A stretch of DNA of 64,000 nucleotides from Onchocerca lupi (Eukaryota; Nematoda; Chromadorea; Rhabditida; Onchocercidae). Of this stretch, positions 47,701 to 62,407 are shown one piece after another. A program made the translations under genes and the position numbers. The stretch spans positions 25,068-89,067 of the forward strand of contig JAOVVO010000312.1 of NCBI GenBank assembly GCA_028564675.1, read 5' to 3'. Each line of letters starts with the position of its first letter. Positions within the stretch are counted from its first letter, which is position 1. Below the pieces are notes generated by a model, which searched no databases, had not been told where the DNA came from, and saw only the letters and a list, made by a program, of their open reading frames with translations.

Positions 47701-50700
47701 GATTTTAATTTACCATGCGAACCAACAAATGTGTTATGCAGAAAATACATACCCTTTAAATAATGTCTTCTTCATTTTGTAAATATTAAAGTAATATATT
47801 TTTAATTTTAATTAATTCATTAATTAACTTATATAAAAGACGAATTGAATTTTTATTGCTTATCACAACGATTTTATTGATAACTTTTGCTAATTTTGCA
47901 TCATTCTATTATCCTCAAATAAACAATTATTAGCAATTCAAATTTTCAAGAATAATAGTTAAAAAGAGTTCAACCTTAACTAAATCATGCAACAATGAAT
48001 ATTTCATCATTTTGTCCAATTCAATTTTTTCATTTTCTAAAATATCTTCCAACGATCCTTTAGGACAATATTCTTGCACCAGACAATAATGTGGACAATC
48101 AACACAAGCCCCGGTAAATCTGTAAAAAAGCTTTCAAAATAATATTATGACCATTATCTTGATGGCGCATAAAAGAACTTGAATCTAAGCAAATCTACCT
48201 TCAAAGACTATTTTTTATTATGTTAATTGCCCAGGAAAGATACCTAGTAATATGATCATGTTGTAGGTCCTTGATCCGCTTAAATTCCATCAACATGGAG
48301 CGGGTCAAATCAAGCTTCGGATACTTCTTTGGATCGATATTCAAGTTCTTGACTGCAACTATTGTACCCTAAAAATAAGGCATGAAAATTTATGAGTTTT
48401 AGAGAACGAAATATCAAATATTCTTTATCGTTACATAGTGAAACTTGAAAAGTTTTGATAGACATCACGGTAAATTGTTACTTTCCCAAATTTAGAAACC
48501 AAGATTCGAAACATCCACAAATTTTCACAAAATAAACAAACTAACCTTATAGTTAGCTGTTTTTGTATATATTTGTGCATTAGTTTGCATTTGTATTGTT
48601 TCTACTGAACCTTCACTCTAAAAAATGATTCCTTTTGCATTTCAAAATAAAAATTTTATGAAAAAGAAGTAAGAAAATGTTTAATTGGAAATTTATTGAT
48701 TAGGAATGAAATTTATATAGACAATTGTAGCATTATGCATTTATTACGAATTGTAAATTTTTATCTAAAATCGCTAGAAAAAGAAAGATTACTCCGATGC
48801 TAAAACCAGCAAGAGAGAATTTCCGGTTACGTAACGAAAGACTTTTCTTGGCTTGCATATCGAAATCAACTTCAACGGATGATTTCTTTTTTGGATTGGA
48901 GACCGAAGAAAGCGGTGACGGAATCCGACCACTTTCCGCATCACAATCTTTGACTTCGATACCTTCGCTAATTGTTGCATATTGCCCGGAATGTGAAATG
49001 GCATCCATTCTATATTCAAATTCCTGAAAATTTTTTTTTCGTTGCTAACAATTTGCAGAATTCAGTACAACTCACAAAAATTAGGAACTAATCAACCGGT
49101 ATAATTTAATATAATCTATGCGTTGAATATCGCGGGAATTCCTTTCATAATCATTAATGTAGTTCAAAAACAATGTAAATACATTATTCGTACTTTGTTG
49201 ACATGATTTTGAACCATTTCGTGATTTGAATTTTTCTTTCGAGTAAACAAACTTATTTTCCGATCGATTAGCGCTGATAGTTTACGGGTTGCATTTGAAC
49301 TGGTACTTCTCTATAAAATAAGAAATTTAAGAATTTTTCATTTATCAATTTGGCAATGTTTGCATATCCTTAAGAAGGCTAAGGTTACGCAAAAGAACAA
49401 TTCAATGGTTTTAACCACAGTGAGTCACATTTTGTCAATATCCACGCAAAATTTCAATTTTTGATTTTGAATTATTGCAGAAAATCAACAATATTATATG
49501 GCAAGATGAAAGAAAACAAAATGTGCCTGAAAGTTTTCTCGATCTTGTACAAAACATTATTGTTAGTTGTTAATGCATGCATGCATGTATATGCGTGCTT
49601 TTGTTAGGAATGTTAATTAATTAAAGTGATTTGTTAATATTGTCTTCGTTGATCATTACTTATATGAAAGTGATATGAACAAGATGACATCAATTCTGCC
49701 ATTATTATATATTATTAAGAAATGAATGGATTGGCCATAGCGAATTCAAAATTTTACAACTTATTTTTTTGACAATACAAAAGAAATATTAAAAAACTTT
49801 CTGAGTTGAATAAGTTCAGAAATTCTGAACGATTCTAAATCTCTCATCTACACATTGCATACACATAATACTATGGAATTAAGATTCAGAAAAAGTCAAC
49901 TAAATCAGACGAGAGAATTCGATAATCTAAATCGATTAGAAAAGAGACAATTTGATAAAAAAAAAAAAAAAAAAAAGAATGTGCAGCATGCATATATTAT
50001 TACAATGATGAATATAAAAATGTGATTTAACAAATATTCACAAACAATCTTAACATACCAATTTGTTATTGATCTAAAATTACGATTTTAAATTCCGGGA
50101 ATATTTTATACACCCCGGGAAGACTCCGATGAAAACTAACCCTTTTATTCGTACATGCTGGCGACATTTCCTAAAATTAATCACTGTGTTGACTTTTTTA
50201 CTAGCACTTCTCGTATAAACAATTTGAGGCGAATTTTTATGTTTTGAACAATGTTTGAATTTTTGGAGGTAAATACTGAAAAGTTTACAACATAACATAG
50301 AAGCATTTTAACAAAAATGGCACTTATCTTGGCTACATTTTTGAATTTTCTCTAATTAGAGTCTAATTAAAATAAAATTTAAATAGATCGATATGAATCT
50401 TTTTGTCTTACATTTTTTTCAGTAGAAATGAAAACTTTTTTCGCATAACCTCCAATGCATGCTGAAATGCATGCTGTATTCAGAATTCGCAGGAATGGAT
50501 TCGCAGAAAAAAAAAATTTAAAAGATAGAAATATGCAGGAAAATCTGCATGTCTCGCTGAAAGATTCAGAAGAGAGCAATCATGACAAAAGAATCTCAAC
50601 TTAATGTTTCATTTCTGTGAATGTTCGTCAAAATAACTCAAAATGCTTCAAGACATTATATCAAGATGTCACATTGTCTCAGAAGTGTTAGTTAAATGAT

Positions 50701-53700
50701 TATATTCAAATTTCTTCATGAGTGTTAGCTAAGTGATTACATTCAGATTATCTTTATAAGTGTTAGTAAATGTTCATATTCAGATTTTAGTAGTTGGATT
50801 AGTAAATTAAGCACTATTTACTTACATTTTTAGTTTTTTCTCGTTCTCCAATCACTTTCTTTGTGCTACTGCTGATGCTGAACTTAAATTAGAAAACAAA
50901 GAAAGCTATACACTTTTTTCGACATGATTTAAAACTATGTGAAAACTTAATTAAAGTCATGCACAGCACCGATTCCCAAATTTTCATCCAGTTTCATGCA
51001 GATTTCACAGCTTTAAAATTTCAATTTGAAAGAATACTTCCCAAATTATCTACTAAATGATGACTTCCTGCATTACATGAAATAATTTTAGTTTCTGAAG
51101 TTGACTAATCAAAGCTCCATCCTGCACTGAATTTACGTCCATTCAAGAAAGAACATAAAGATAGTTCTTGCAGAATAACGAACTATCGGAGAGTATTGGA
51201 AAGCGCTATGATTGAATAATTTCGACCAATGCATCAGAAATTCATAAAATTCTGAATCAATTCTTCATTCTACTGTGAAGCTATCCATATTTTTAAAAAC
51301 AAGGAAGGATAAGAATAAGTTAAAAAGAGATGTGCGAGAAATAGATGGCATGTTTAATGGAAAGTTGACATACCAGCCTAAAACGACCAATACTGAATTC
51401 TCGTTCGTCCTCATCCAACTGCAAAAAAGTAATTTTTTGATGATTTAAATTTCCAAAATATAATTATTTCGACAGTTGAGAATTGCAGTAAAATTTCAAT
51501 TTTTTCACTTTTTTTTTCTTTTAGATTGCTATCATTATATCATAAATTTGTCAATAATATGATTTTATAATAATCATAGCATGCAAAATAATGGATTTCC
51601 TAGCAGTTTATAAGTGGTAAAAATTTGAAAAATCCTAAAAGTTCTAAACTAAAATGAAATAAAATTAAGTTTTTTTAAAAAATCAAGTTAAAATTTCATA
51701 CAAATCTGAACAGAAGTATGAAAATCATTGAAATCCAAAATTCGGTAAGACCGAAATTTTTATAATATAAATACGATGGAACAATCAAAGCATTTGTATA
51801 ATAGAAATTTATATTATTCCTCAGTCAAATAAATCAGTTATTCATATTTTGGCACAATGATCTTTGTTCCTTTATCCTCCAATCTGCTAAGAGAGCTCAT
51901 GTGGATTGTCTAAAGGGTTGTAAAACAGGTAAATCTCTCCTGTCTGATATTGTTAAAAATTAGCAACATCTGCAAATTCAACCCAGATCTGTTGTAAAGT
52001 GTAAAATAGTTCCTTTGTTCACGTTAATGATTACCAAGACTAACTTCAACAGTAAAAAATCGTAGATGTGCCATAAGGATCTCGGTACCATTGCAACTCA
52101 ATCATTAATACCTATTCAATCCTTCCCTCATCAGTTTTCAAACTTCAAATAAACCCTAGAATAAATTTCCCCACTATCTATAAAACAAATATTCAAGCTA
52201 TCGACTGAACTTTTAATATTCATTTATAAATTATCACACAACAATTTCGTTTACACAAGCAACCAATCTTCAATTTCTCCAAAGAAAAAAAAAAAAAAAA
52301 AACTTCACGACAAAAAGAAATTAAAAAACTCGAACATTTTCGCTTGATGCTCGACTATAGGATCGCAGCAGTGCTTCGGATTCAAAACTGAAACCATACA
52401 AACGTCGTACTCGTCTATTTTTCTTCTTGTCCTTCTTCATTTCATCACCATCCAAATCCTCCCAGCGAATTTTCCACGACATCGCTGCTAACTCAGCTTC
52501 TAATCGATATCGCCTCAACATATGATAACAATAGATAAATGCTTTCACTTTTTAACCCAACCAATCATCATTTTTATGCATATAACTATCTCATTTAGAT
52601 TTCAAGGAAATTAAAATTCTCGAAAATATAAAACAGAAAATGTGAGGAAATCTAAAAAAATCGAAAATTTCAATGTATATTAAAATGAATTATCTTTTAT
52701 GAATTTCGTGAATTAAAAAAAATTTTATAGATGAATTATCCATATCAATTCTCCCTCGACTTTATTTTCGCAATGCTTGTAAATTTTCTAAATAGAATTA
52801 TTCTAAAAAAGTTGGCAAAGTAATTACTGACCTCCAGAAATAAATGAAACCAGACATGAGTATCAGGATGAAAACAGTGGAGCCACTGAGCAGATACACA
52901 TAGAACGGATAACCTTCCGGACATTTTGAATGATCCCAACCACATATTGGTGAATCCTTCGGTGGACTACCACCAACCCAGTGAAATTCTGTCACTTGTT
53001 TCAATTCGTTTGATGCACCCGAATAATACGCCACTTCCTGAAAAAAGATTGTCTGTTTACGTGATTTTGGCACTAATTCTCTTCAAGACAATAAATAAAT
53101 GATATTAGATTGAATTTAAATTAAAAAAGGCTAACAACAAATTTATCTTGCTGTGGATCCAGGTCAAGCAATGAATAATCCGAATAACGATCACCATTCT
53201 CGTCTATTGATACATTGCCTGTAATACCTGAAAGAACAAAAACAAAATATTAAGTATCAAAATAGTAATTAAATAATTCGGCGAATAATTAAACAGCTTT
53301 GAATGAATATTGCAGGAATTTCACAATAGAATTTCACAACTTCACAATATTTTACAGAGAAAAAAAAAATCTCCTGCAAAATAAACATAAACAAATTTAT
53401 TGTTCATGATAATTTATTGAAACTAAAATGTAGCGCAATATTTAAGAGATTTTTTTTATTATTGTGAAAAATAAAGTTCAATGCCCATTTAACAAATCTT
53501 CATTGCTAGTGGTGATATTTGCACTATCAAGGAAGAGAAATTCCTCTTCAGTATCAAAAGTAATATATCAGCTGTTCTTGTTTTTCAATTTGAAATGTTT
53601 TCGAAGAAAATTCACTTAGTTTTTTTCAAAGTACTCCAAATCAAAATGAAGTGTTTTGTGTACAATACAAGTATTCTACAACAATTGAAATGAAACTGAA

Positions 53701-56700
53701 AATTTTTGTTAAATTACTTATGGTTATTTATCAGCAGCACTTTTTTTCTAAAAATAATTTATTGCTGCCAGAAAAAAAAAATTTTTGCTTCATTTATGTT
53801 TGTTTCTTCTTCTTTTCTTTTTTTTCTCGCATGTTTTCTTTTAGCTGTAATAGATTAAAAAATTCTTTCGTATTTTTGAAAACCCCTTGGCAACGATTTT
53901 GCTTTTTCGTCAACCAGTAAATCGTATCGGTGGTGCTTTATTTTTGTATTCGGATAGAGAAGGAAAGCGATAAGAAGGGCAATCGCACTAACCATTTTTA
54001 AACTAAGCATTTTTCTCGAACAAGAAAATTGGGAGAAAAATTGTGTTTCGTGGGAATGAAATTAGACCGAATAAAAAGGCCACAAATAGCATCGGCTCTT
54101 TTTATTTTTAGAATTTCTGAGCATAAACAATTCCTTTACATTATGCTATAGCGATTTGAGATATCGAAGATGAAGATTAAGATTTTTAAACTTAAAAACA
54201 CATTTCATATTTCGATATGTACAAATACTAAACATAATGTGTTCATAAAATTTTTACAAATTTCTCTTCTAAAAATTCACTTTTGCTGTCGACGAAGTCA
54301 AAGTGTTCATTGTAGTAAATGGTTTTCAGTGGAAACTTTATGCTCCAAATTAGATTTTAAATTAAAATTATAAGTTGAAATTACTTACCCACAAAAGTTC
54401 GACTCCACATTTTACTTGTTATATTATGTCCATTACGTGGATCCAAACCTTCCGTGATTGTTTCATTTAGTGCTATCGCATAAAGTAACAGTGCATCATA
54501 GAAAGCGCTGATAAAATTATTCATCTATAAGATGTATCGCATTTTCCTTTTTTTTTCACTTTAATTAATTAGCAAATTTATAATCAAGTAATTGAAATAG
54601 AAATGACAAATCGATATGCATCTTTCAAAACAAATCACTTCAAATAATTCCGGTCGGTTGATTTGATTTAATTTGATTGACAAATATTTTAAAAATAAAA
54701 CAAATCCTCACTTCATATTCTTTACCCATTTTAGCGGAATAGTTGTACTTTTTCTCAGCACGTTCTTTCACACGTGATTCGAAATTTTTATATTCATCCA
54801 AGTCACTACGCCTCAATGAAATTGTTTTTAACGCCTGGTATGCTTTTTTTGCTTTCTCGTTTTCTCGAGATGTTGTATCGTTTGACCGTAACCAAGGCCG
54901 TTCCGCATGCGATCTACCAATAACAAATTTTGTGAAAAACTCATAACATCACATTGTTAAAAAAAACAAAAAAAGTACAATTTCTCGATTGATTTTCAAC
55001 TCTTTCGTCATTCTGTTATTGAAATCATAGATGTATTTAAAAAGATCTAATAAGACTTTTAAAAAAATAATTATGAAAAATATTTCCTGAATTCATCTTC
55101 AAAATTAAAATTACTTTACACAGTTTAATAGATACTGTGATCTAGTTTTCTTTTCTCTCTCTCTCTTTTTTTTTTTTTTCAATAAATTTAAAAAAGGTAC
55201 CCAGTGGAAACATCAATGTTGATAAAAACATATTCGCCGGATGTAGCCATACCCAAATCATATGCAGCAAGCATAATTTCTCGAACAGTATCTGGCGAGG
55301 CACATAATATTATTACTGAAAATTGAATTACATTTCAAAATAGCAAAATCTCAAAAATTTCTTTCATTTAAATCCAAAAAACTTTTTAGTAAAAAAATTT
55401 TATTTTTTGCAAAAGTTTTAGATTCATTCTTTTTTTTTTTTAAATGTTATTTTCAGACTTTGTTATTATTTGCATTTTGTTCTTTGTATATTCCAGCACA
55501 TCACATACTAAAGTATAAGTTCTCACTGGAAAATAAAAGTAAAATAAAGTTTGCGGATTAAACGGAATGGTTCGATGGAGCTTGACCTTCATCAAAAACT
55601 CGATTCTGTCCGGTACACAATAACGCCTCCTCCTCTATGAAAATGATACAATAAATGACCGGAAAATCCCGATAGTTCTAATTATTTATCAATTTTTTGT
55701 TGTAAATACCTAAAATGTAAATTTTTTTGTCTTTGGTTTATTTTAAGAAATCTGTAAGATCTCAAATTCCTTTCAGTTGAGAAAAGATTTGAAAATTAAG
55801 ATAAAGCATTACTAAAAAACCCGATAACAAAAGGCTACTTTTCATTTTAAACAGCCGAATTTTCAAATTTCTTTAGATTAGATGCCAAAAAGAATCCGAA
55901 TAGATAGTTTTCAACGAATAATTTGAGATTTTCTTTTTTTTTCACAAGTTTCTTTTTGAAATTAATTTAAGAGGTGCAATTTTTTTTCTGTCAAACGACA
56001 AGTGCAAAATTAACAAATTTTTCCTGATCAAAGTGTTCTATTTATGCACTTGCTGATCCATGAATCTTAGACAAAAGAGTTTTTTGCTAAAAAATTCTAA
56101 TGAAAATTAAGTTAGCCATTAAGTTAATTAAGTTAAATTAAAAATTAAGTTGATCAGCAAAGCTTTTAATATGTTGGATAATGCGATTCGTAGATTAATT
56201 TTAAGCCAAATTGTAGAACTGGGACATTGGTCCAGAATTATGATATGTATGCCATAAGTGCCAAGTACATATTTAATTTAATCAACTACAGTATTGGAAT
56301 ATCATATGAGATGTGTTCCGATCTAATTTTATCTCTCAATTTTAATTTTATTTGTATCTCACTAAAATGATCTATAAATTTATGCATGGCAATGTTTGCT
56401 CATTCAACCAAATTTAGCGTATTCAACGTACTAATGTTTATCTTAACGATACGTTAAAAAAAGGTTGATTGTTAGGTCAAGCGAATTTTTTTTTTTTCGC
56501 ATAAATTTCATCAATATTAAATCGATTGCAAGAATTTTTTTTTTCCATTTTTTTAACTTATGAAAAATAAAGAGCATAAATTAATCAGTAAAATCACAAA
56601 AGGAAACTTTCCGGAATTGTGTAGTTTTTTTTTGTGGGATGAAATGCAAGAATAACGAGTTTTCGATTAAACAAAATTTAATAGCAAATAGAAGCTCGAT

Positions 56701-56963
56701 GATTCATGAATGTTTGTTATAATAAGACAGCAGCAGATGATAAACAATGATAATGATAGTGCATCGAAGTTTAGTTGGTATTATTTAGTAATCGGATGAT
56801 AAAGTCAATAATCGAAACAGAAGCACTTTCAAGAACAAATCGGATGTGAGCAAATATGATAAAGTTGACATATGAAAAAGAGTCATCGAGAAGTGATTTT
56901 TTCTTTTTCTTTTGAATCTTTTGAAACAAACAAATCTGCAAAGAAGAGAAAAAATTTTGAAAT

Positions 56964-57027
<64 letters not shown>

Positions 57028-60000
57028 TAAGTACCAACATGAATAGATGAGCTACTGCGAAAGATAGCGACGATCATTTTAGAAGAAATTTGTGAAAGAT
57101 ATCGAAAAAAAGAAATGTGAAGAATTGAAGGCCTTTTGAAATGAAGTAAGATAATCAGCAAGTTTAGGAATTTCTTTTGATAACACATAATAACAGATGC
57201 AAAATAAACTGATTCTTGAAGCTTATCCAGAAAAAATATTGTTTCCACAACCTTTAGATGTGACTTTTTTTTATCGAATCTATCTTAATCATTCGCGCTT
57301 TTTCTCAAAATCATCACGGATATTATGAAAGAATAACTTGAACGCTACTGACAAGTAAAATTCATTAATTAATGGGCCAATAATTTTTTTAAGAATTTTC
57401 ACACTTTTAATTTCTAATAAATGTTTGCACAATTTTCAATCACTAATAAATGTTTGCTTACGCCATTTAACAATCTTTCGATATTATAAATAAATGTAAA
57501 TTTTATCTGGAATTAAAAGGACAGATGTACGACAAATAATAATGCATAAGATTAATCTCTGAAGTACAATTAATTAAAGTATGGAAACTAAGTCTTCCAT
57601 ATCACGGATACTGTAAAAGACTACAATCGTAAATAATAAGATCTTTGACATAGATTTTTCAAAAGGAAATCGAAAAACTTGTTTAGCATTCGTATGCTTG
57701 AAAAATTTTGCCTTCAGGATTCATACATATATATATGAAGTAGAAGTTTGTAATTAAAAAATCAGAACCCCAAAATTTTTTAAATTTCAATTGAATAGGA
57801 CATAAAACTTTTAAAAACATTAAAAAAACACTAGAAAGTCTTAAATAAAAAAAAGTATTCAATTGGAAGAAATTTGCAGAAATCTAAAAAGATCAATTTT
57901 TTTGCATCTGCGAAATCGTTATTAATGCATCAAAACAAAAATTATAATTATTTGCAAAAAATCATTCCTGGACCATCTGATAAGAGATCTTATCTGAATT
58001 ATTCAGATAAAAAATATTGAAAATTGTTTATCTCAGAAAGAGTAAAACTTGTTTCTAATTTTTTTTTCCTTTTGAGACGAGAAGAGAATAATTAATTTTT
58101 TTTCAAGTCTTTTTTTTTTCCACATGTTTCCAGTATCAATTAAAAACAACAAGCTTAAAGAATATCGGAGAATCCTTCTTTTCATCTAATTTGAGAAACG
58201 TTAAAAAGCTCTCTTCTAGCTTTCAACTTTCGAATTCCATTTAAACTTAGTGAAAAGTAGAATGCATGAGATCTATAATTATTCAAAATCCTGCCAACTT
58301 TTCAAATTCGATTTTATCTAGATTTTCGATTTGAATACAATGCAGCATGCCTAATAATATTTCGATACTAATTTAATAAAATTTTTTGAATTTTAGTGCC
58401 TATTCTTGAGACAAAATCTTTCTTTAAATGCTTATTCGTTTATTATAATTTCCTATTTCTGTTCAAGCTATTCAATTTCTAATTATTAAAGACAAAGAAG
58501 GGGGATTCCATGATTTATAATCTCACATATTACTTTAAAAATAAGACTATTATGGAAATTGTTTGCCTTGCATCAGAGAAATGTCTGGCGAAAATAATCA
58601 ATAAGCATCTTTGCATATGCAAAGAAACTTGCAAACTCAAATTCTGATTAACTCAAATTCGGAAAAAATCAGATTTTTCATATTAAAAATTGCACTTATG
58701 ATTTCCAGAATTGAAGAGAAATGGAAGAGAGATCTGCAAACCGTTATATGATGATGATTTTGTAGCTTGAATATTTATTTCCAAAATTTTTTGAATAATT
58801 TCAAACTTTATTTGAAAGAATGAAACTATCTCAATTATTAAGTAGTACATTTTGAACCTGTGCGAGCAACAAACTTATTTTTACCAAAATCGCTCTCTTT
58901 TTAATTTCATTCCAAATATCTGTCTATTTTGAACTCAGTAACAGCCAATGACATATCTGACTCCTTAAATCGTTTCATTAGCTAAATTCCAAATTCCAAA
59001 TCAATCGGATATCAATTTTTCAATTCCTCATATATGAAACTTGTTATGGAGTTTTTCAACATGAAATTTTCTCGAAAGTTCGTTAGAAAAATATGTAAAA
59101 TGAAAATCCTTAAAAGGTTTGAATGCATTTTTCTAATATTTTTTGGAAATAAGCAAATTCTTTCTTATTCTCATAGACCAAATTATTTTTTCTTCCTTTT
59201 TAAAGTTTTATTAACAAAACGGGAGTGAAAAAGGCAATAATTATGTCTTGGGAAATAAATTTGAAAGTTTAAATAATGAACTTTTTGCCAAATTGTTTCA
59301 GAAAGTCACTTTTGAGAAAAAAAGAGAGAATGAAGTTTGCATTATATTTTCTAATAGCATATGTATGTATATATTCATAAATAGCGGAGAATGATTGAAT
59401 CAGGCTTCTTTTATGGCCAAGAATGTTGTCAGAAAGTTGTCAACTGAGTCAAAAATGTATGAACTCATTATCTCCCTTTTTTAAATGCACAGCACTGATA
59501 TAATCTCATCTTCCTTCTCCCAATATACAAATAATAAATCATAATAGTATGATGAATCTAATTTCGTAGTTTCATCAGCAAACCGATCAATAAAATCGAT
59601 TTCTAAACAATAACTTTCAATTCTACAATTATTTTAGTGAGAAAGATATCTCAACAAGAGATGATCAAAAGTTCATAGAATTTGAAATGAAAAAAATGGA
59701 ATTTGAAAATGTGTCAAATTGATGCTTATTATCAGTGGGAGAAATGATAGCATGATAATTTTCCGAAAGCTTTAAGCGATACAATTAAAAATTGAAGACA
59801 ATTTTCACTCACTGACATTAATCACTTCACTATAAATAAATTAAACAGGATATAGATCGAAAAGAATTACTGAAATTTGAATGGGGAACTGAATTTTGTC
59901 ATATTTAAAGGAAAAAGATTTTTATCTGTAGAGAAACTTCGATAGTAGCTTTCTTCAGTTTAATTACCATCTCTTCCGTCCTTCTATGCGAACTCACTGT

Positions 60001-62407
60001 ATACGAAATTAATTTTAAAAACGTTTAACAAAAGATAAAAAAAAGAAATAGCAGAGGGAAGAAAAAGAAAAACTCAAAACAATATATTAAAAGTTTCGAC
60101 AACAAATATATGGGAAGAATAATAAATTTGAAAGCAATTTAAAGAGCCATTAAATTCAAATGGTAACACATTTTTTGATAAACAAGAAATGCAAAAAGAA
60201 GGAATGCATTTGTATTTTGTATTTAATAGCAGATACATCTGACAAAAAATCCATCCAGAATTTAATCGAGCCTAATCTGATAAATTCATGCAGAAAATCT
60301 TTCATTCTTTTTCAATTCTTCTGAAAAAAAAGAAGCTACTTCTAAATGGAAGAAAGGATGCAAAACGGCTTAAATCAACAAAATGATTTATTTATTTAGT
60401 GAAAATTAATTGTAGCATCGATGATCGACGAGATTTTCTTGTTGCATGTCAGAGCTTGACATTCAGCATTTCGAATCTTTTACGAAGGATCAGATAAATC
60501 TAATACTATGAAACGGTGATAAAGCACAAAAATTATGGAAAAGAAATTTTCTTCACAAAAACACAAAAAAAAAACTTTAAAGAGAAAGGATTCTAAAAAA
60601 TGTGAAATCCAACAACATAACTTTAAACATAAATTCAGATTTTGATTAATTAAGAGTATTAAAAAGATGAAAGTCCATATTTTATCTGTTCAACAGTTGG
60701 AAGTGACATAAAATTAGCAAGAATCATTCTTAGCAATGAACAACTATTCGATTTTGAAAACAATTGATATATCTTAGAGAGTTCCCTGCTAAAACATATG
60801 TGAAAACAATATAAAATTAAATTTCGAATTTCATTCGCAAGTTGAAATGCTCAGTAAAACTTGAAAAACATTAATTTATAATGTAGGCTTAGAATACTGA
60901 ATAAATATGCTTCATATCCAATAATCAGTTTCAAATTAAATTATATCGGATTAGCGAAGAAAAGCAAAAACAAACATCTTTTTAACAAGAAAGAACTTAC
61001 AGTAATATGGTCAGCTATATGATGAGAAATAATAAAAATTCAAAAAAGATCAAGAACGCTCTTATCGATTAAAAATTAAAGAAAAAAAAAAGATAAAAGA
61101 CAATTATCAATTACTGTCAAAAACTTCTATGAATTTCTTTTTAAATATTTCAATTTTATATTTTCGTAATGATTTCCAAAAATCTGAAATTAAAAAAAAA
61201 AAAAGAATTCAAATAGTATTATTATTTTAAAATGTTGTGTACCATTCGAAGTCAAACTATAGCTCTGCAATACTTTCACGCATGATATGATATGAAACGT
61301 GGAAAACTGCATGACAGAAAGATTTATCTTAAATTAATCAAATATAATGCAAAATAAAGATTAATAAAACGCACCATTCGCAAGCTCCGAAACGATCTTC
61401 AGCCAGCTTTCAATTTCACCCGGAATTCGCTCGATTTCTTCATCGAACGCCAAGGATGGAGTTTGAATTTTCCAGGCTTCCTTGAAATAAGCACTTTTTT
61501 CGGTGAAAAAGTTTTTGATAGCATAGAGCGTGAAATAGCAGTGACTGGAAACGCTTTCGACAACCATTACTTCGCCATTTGCTAGTCTTGGTCGATTCAC
61601 AGCTCGACGTTTATCGTGATACATGAGGACGAGATTCTGATAGCCTAGCGACAAATGTGATTCTTGCATCGGTAAGCGATCTCGTGAATTGCTAGCAGAT
61701 TTTGCATTGTCTTTATCTGTTGATGCATCTTTTTCAAATTCTTCCCGATATGCGATCAACTTGTACATACTATCGGCCATCTGACGATAGCTACCCTGTA
61801 TTCGAGTAAGGAACGGATATGTTTGCCGATCGCCGAGATTCGAAACCATTCCGGCCGTGGTGATTACCGGTATACCATGTCCGAAAGCTGCGGTAATCTT
61901 GGACGTAGTTGCCAGACTATAGCTATCTGCAAATCCAAGAATTGCATCCAGACGATTCGAACAGTAAGCTGTTACAACACCAAGCGTTGCAAAACGTTCC
62001 GCCAAATTTGCATTTTCCGAGAATTTCGAATCATGATATGTGAAATTCAGGAAATCCGCACCTATCTTCCCAGATCGGATCGCATCCATTACGCTAATAT
62101 CGATTACTGGACGTGCTTTTGGCATTGTAATTCCAAAATTATCATTGTGTGATTCGCTTTCTGGCAATACGACAAGGACATTAAATGGTAATCGATGACC
62201 ATTTATCATAGATTGACGTGCCCTGCTATCCGTGATAATCTGACCAAAAGTTGTTTGTACAAAGTTACCAAACAAAATGATGTTTATAAGAAAGAAAACG
62301 ATATTAGCTTGCTTTTTTCTAGGAAAATGATCAAAGTGAAGTCGAAATTCGGTGATCGCAGTGATGATAACAATAAATGTCATTAATGATGCTTGTGAAC
62401 TGATCAT
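44734..62407 (-). CDS. gcy-28: Receptor-type guanylate cyclase, gcy-28-like
   Basis: Single-pass receptor that makes cGMP. Exons (minus strand): 62407..61375, 55315..55201, 54913..54712, 54524..54389, 53227..53136, 53037..52832, 52513..52336, 51418..51374, 50882..50826, 49310..49194, 49023..48793, 48617..48546, 48368..48244, 48119..47975, 47753..47582, 47478..47323, 47117..46925, 46618..46453, 46292..46185, 45933..45693, 45229..45131, 44906..44734; 1353 residues in one frame. Order: signal sequence, ANF-receptor ectodomain (CASPDTVREIMLAAYDLGMA), TM (VYLLSGSTVFILILMSGFIY), juxtamembrane inserts, kinase-homology domain lacking the HRD aspartate (GKLKSSNCVVDSR) but keeping TDFGF, a signalling helix, and the cyclase domain. 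The catalytic set is intact: FSDIVGFT, KVETIGDAYMVV (second metal Asp and guanine-selecting Glu), YCLFGDTVNTSSRMES (Cys, Asn, Arg). The gcy-28 assignment rests on NPR-like ectodomain resemblance and is less sure than the family. Confidence 0.93.
55316..61374 (-). other. 6-kb first intron of the receptor cyclase gene
   Basis: The intron separates the ectodomain exon from all others. It is AT-rich with no exon recognised, and holds the long A/T homopolymer at 56965..57027. Alternative first exons could hide here, but I find none that I can support. Confidence 0.6.
56965..57027. repeat. Long A homopolymers (A30-T5-A28)
   Basis: Two A runs of about 30 and 28 bases separated by five T. On the minus (transcribed) strand this is a U-rich tract inside the cyclase intron. 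Length is likely to vary or be misassembled. Confidence 0.9.

Noticed and set aside
56883..57248. Minus-strand 121-codon frame with poly-Phe
   Set aside because: Translation of the A/T homopolymer inside the cyclase intron.
61823..62386. Plus-strand open frames opposite the cyclase ectodomain
   Set aside because: Shadows of the 1033-bp minus-strand coding exon.
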